Positions 60,799 through 64,000 of a stretch of DNA of 64,000 nucleotides are shown here, piece by piece (position 1 is the stretch's first letter; each line of letters begins with the position of its first letter). The notes beneath the pieces are model-generated. The model searched no databases and was not told the origin of the DNA. It was given only the letters and a program-made list of their open reading frames with translations. The DNA comes from Hibiscus mutabilis (lineage: Eukaryota > Streptophyta > Magnoliopsida > Malvales > Malvaceae): NCBI GenBank assembly GCA_019671005.1, contig CM033732.1, positions 48,597,392-48,661,391 of the forward strand, read 5' to 3'. The position numbers and the translations under genes are program-made.

Positions 60799-60849
60799 TC
60801 TTACTGTAATTTTGAGGGGAAATAGAACAGATAGAGAGAATTAGGGTTT

Positions 60850-61898
60850 AGTTGAATGGGTTTAAAGAGGCCCTTTTTTACCAACATACACCCTTTTTAA
60901 ATTAATTAATAAAACAACACACATTCTTAACTAATTACCAAATTAACAATTATTTTCAATTTTTCTTCTGTACAAAGTTAGATATAAAACTCGTACCAGA
61001 ATACATATTTTTACTAAATCAACACTTATTTTCATTTTTTTCTGTTTTGGATACAAAAACGTTTAAAAATTTTATAAATATGAACTCATTGAATGATTTT
61101 GTTCGTAAAAGATGACATTACTATTTATAAGTGATTCGAATTTAAAAAACATAATCTATATATATATAATATATATCAGATTAATAATGAGTTTGATCCT
61201 AAACGATATATATGTATATATAGAGGTGCAACATTCATATTAAAAAGAGGATATAAAACAAAATATATCTTACATAACCATCTTTCTCTTATGATACTGT
61301 GAAATGATGTGAAACAGAAATTCAATAAATTCACGATAAGTTTGTCGATATGTTTATTAAAGTATTGTCAAATTCAGCATTTGAAAAGTCAATGTACTAA
61401 TTAACAATTTTTAGAGTAGGTGATAAATTGCTCTATTGACATCATCTCTCTATCCTAAATTATGGATTCAATATTTATTAAGAATAAATATTTTTATCTT
61501 TTCTCTCAATAAGTAGGACTAGAAAGTAGTAATTGTTCAAAAAAGTCAATGTATTATATTAGAATGTATTGACCCAAACAAATTAAGTAATATTGTTATA
61601 ATGAGAATAAGTATGCTTTAGACTCTTTTTATTTTTTATCTTTCGTTTAATATTATGATGCATTATATTATAAAAACAAGCCAAAATTCATATACAAAGA
61701 TGTCTTATAATGAAAAGTAAATAGAAAAAAAAATCTTTTTCACATTGTGTTCTATACTTTTCTCATTCTTACTACAAATTTCATAATTTTATAATAAAAC
61801 CTTTTTATTGATTTATAATTATATATTAAACTAAAATTTAAGATATATTTACATTATATAAGTTATTAAAAAAATTATATAGTCCTAATATATGTTAA
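60850..61898. other. AT-rich intergenic DNA, no gene seen
   Basis: Promoter side of the unknown gene for the first ~200 bp, then simple AT-rich DNA including (TA)n at 61157-61175. Nothing else supportable. Confidence 0.6.
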
Positions 61899-62674
61899 GG
61901 CTTAAATGAAAAATAAGTGTCTAAAGTTTTTTTTTTGAATTTTAGGTGCCTGGAATATTTTTTTTTGTAAAAACAGGTTCCTAAAGTTTTAACCATTACA
62001 ATTTTAAGTGCCCGACCGTTTTAAAGAAACGATACCCAATCAAAATGCGACACATGGCATGGATATTGATTTTCTAATTATTTTTGAAAAAACTTTAAAA
62101 TTTATATTATTAAAAATCCCAAAATTCTCAAAAATATTCAAATCAGACCCTAAATTTCTGAAAATAACAAAACATTAAATCCCCAAATCTTCACTGCTAC
62201 CGCCGACGACCCCACCCTTTCGGTCGCTGAATCCAACCGGCCATTTTCTTTAACGTGTCGTCGTCAGAAATCGACGAATGGTGTGCCAATCGAACGACTA
62301 TTTCACATTCGTTGTTCAATGTTTGGCTAGCACACCATTCGTCGGTTTTCGCCGACGGCGCGTTGGAGGAAATGATCGAATGAGTCTGACAACCGAAAGG
62401 GCGCGGTCAGCGACAGCGGCTGGTGGTGGCAGCGGTGAAGTTTGAGGTTTTAGGATTTAGAGATTTGGGGACTATTTTAAAAGATTTTAAAATTTCAAGA
62501 TTTTTTGATAAATTTTAAATTATTAAAAACAAAAAAATTAATTAAAAGAAATAATAAATTAAAATATGACACGTGTTTAATTTTTATTGTTTAACATATT
62601 TTTTTAACGGTAGTTAACTATCAAACACCTAAAAATTTAAAAGAGATATACGCGTAGTTATTTTCATTTAAGCC
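61899..62674. mobile_element. fold-back MULE-like non-autonomous element, 776 bp
   Basis: Perfect 14-bp inverted ends GGCTTAAATGAAAA / TTTTCATTTAAGCC. Flanks ATATGTTAA (61890-61898) and ATTTGTTAA (62675-62683) are a 9-bp target duplication with one mismatch, the Mutator hallmark. A second, inner inverted repeat CGACGAATGGTGTGC (62272-62286) / GCACACCATTCGTCG (62330-62344) makes the whole element fold back. The GC-rich core lacks any protein frame of note. Relatives: 13996-14734 and 43894-44184. Confidence 0.85.
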
Positions 62675-62799
62675 ATTTGTTAATCGTTGTACGTACTATC
62701 TTTGCTTGGGACATGTTGTTGCGATACTTGAGTGATTCTAGGGTGAAACCTTTGATTTAAGGCTAATTTAAGGCTGACTGGTTCTTCAGGTTACAAGTT

Positions 62800-64000
62800 T
62801 GTACATAATTCCTTATAAAGTATGTACATAATTGGTTACAGAAATTGTAAGAAAAATGGTATATACATTAAACATTACAAAGTAAGGATTTTTGTACCTA
62901 CTAAAATACTACAAGATAACCTAATTCCTTACACGGATGGTAAGAATTTCAGTATGTACCTAAATTACTAACCTTTATACGTAACTAGTTACAGAAGTTG
63001 TAATTAAAAAGGTAGGTACCGAAATATTTACCCGAGTACACCAAAATCAAAACTAGCTCAAGTAAGGGTAAGAAATTATGTACATACATAGTTGGCTACA
63101 AGATAACCTAATTCCTTACACGGATGGTAAGAATTTAAGTAGGTACCTAAATTACTAACCATTATATGTATTTCGTTACAGAAGTTGTAATAAAAAAGGT
63201 AGGTACCAAAATATTTAACTGAGTTCACCAAAAACAAAAGTAACTCAAGTAAGGGTAAGAAATTATGTACATACATAGTTGGCTACAAGATAACCTAATT
63301 CTTACACGGATGGTAAGAATTTAAGTAGGTACCTAAATTACTAACCTCTATACGTAATTCGTTACAGAAGTTGTAATGAAAAAGGTAGGTACCGATATAT
63401 TTACCCGAATTCACCAAAAACAAAAGTAGCTCAAGTAAGGGTAAGAAATTATGTACATACATAGTTGGCTACAAGATAACCTAATTCCTTACACGGATAG
63501 TAAGACTTTAAGTAGGTACGTATATTACTAACCTTAATACGTAATTAGTTATGGAAGTTGTAATAAAAAATGTAGGTACTGGAATATTTACCCGAGTTCA
63601 CCAAAAACAAAAGTAGCTAAAGTAATGGTAAGAAATTATGTACATACATAGTTGGCTACAAGATAACCTAATTTCTTACACGGATGGTAAGAATTTAAGT
63701 AGGTACCTAAATTAATAACCTTTATACGTAATTAGTTACATAAGTTGTAATTAAAAAGGTAGGTACCGAAATATTTACCCGAGTTCACCAAAATCAAAAC
63801 TAGCTCAAGTAAGGGTAAGAAATTATGTACATACATAGTTGGCTACAAGATAACCTAATTCCTTACACGGATGGTAAGAATTTAAGTAGGTACCTAAATT
63901 ACTAACCTTTATACGTAATTCATTACAGAAATTGTAATTAAAAAGGTAGGTACCGAAATATTTCCCGAGTTCACCAAAATCAAAACTAGCTCAAGTAATG
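62800..64000. repeat. tandem satellite array, 187-bp period
   Basis: Units begin GTAAGGGTAAGAAATTATG at 63062, 63249, 63435, 63622 (variant GTAATGG), 63809 and 63996: spacing 187, 186, 187, 187, 187. The first, more diverged copies lie at about 62800-63061 and the array runs off the window. Each unit has CTTACACGGATGGTAAG, a small hairpin, and TAGGTACC-type palindromes. Confidence 0.95.

Noticed and set aside
62800..64000. CRISPR array
   Set aside because: Regular 187-bp period with whole units repeated, no unique spacers, plant nuclear context: it is a satellite.

Overview
This is nuclear DNA from a flowering plant, probably a eudicot. Genes have spliced GT-AG introns and intergenic DNA is very AT-rich. 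There are Ty1/copia and Ty3/gypsy LTR retrotransposons with initiator-Met tRNA primer sites, and plant-specific families (DUF936, GRAS, NIN-like). A decayed plastid trnK/matK insertion is also present. The style of the NIN-like/hAT/Ulp1 chimera and of the LTR families suggests Malvaceae (cotton relatives); that last step is inference. All exon models and motif calls were read by eye.

Layout. 1-12.3 kb: part of a RAD50 gene (+) broken up by two copia elements, the second complete with a 5-bp target duplication and itself carrying a small nested LTR element. A 100-N gap (12325-12424) separates RAD50 from a 3'-truncated CALRETICULIN-3-like gene (-) that starts at 13815. 13.8-16.3 kb: intergenic DNA with two fold-back/MITE elements. 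16.4-19.9 kb: an intact four-exon DUF936 gene (-). 20-24 kb: AT-rich spacer with a hairpin MITE. 24.0-25.4 kb: a ribosomal protein eL38 gene (-) with perfect splice sites but an in-frame TAG at codon 16. 26.4-27.6 kb: plastid-derived DNA. 28.97-30.7 kb: an intact two-exon GRAS gene (-). 31.4-37.9 kb: a fragment of a chimeric gene, then a decayed minus-strand copia element, a gypsy LTR remnant and one arm of a 0.5-kb inverted repeat.

38.2-42.8 kb: the most unusual locus, a colinear series of a NIN-like (NLP) GAF-type segment, a BED/hAT transposase-like ORF of about 530 residues, and an Ulp1 (C48) SUMO-protease-like domain with all catalytic residues. A partial paralogue lies at 31.4-31.8 kb and the GRAS gene sits where its middle should be. 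44-45 kb: a MULE-type MITE. 46.3-52.5 kb: a gypsy element with target duplication CTATT, lacking the integrase core, chromodomain and start of its 3' LTR, placed just upstream of an NLP pseudogene (52.8-56.9 kb). 57.4-60.8 kb: a decayed multi-exon plant gene of unknown function (-). 61.9-62.7 kb: a fold-back element with a 9-bp target duplication. 62.8 kb to the end: a tandem array with a 187-bp period.

Clearly intact genes are few: DUF936, GRAS, the visible parts of RAD50 and CRT3, and the Ulp1 exon chain. The rest is transposons, satellites and pseudogenes.
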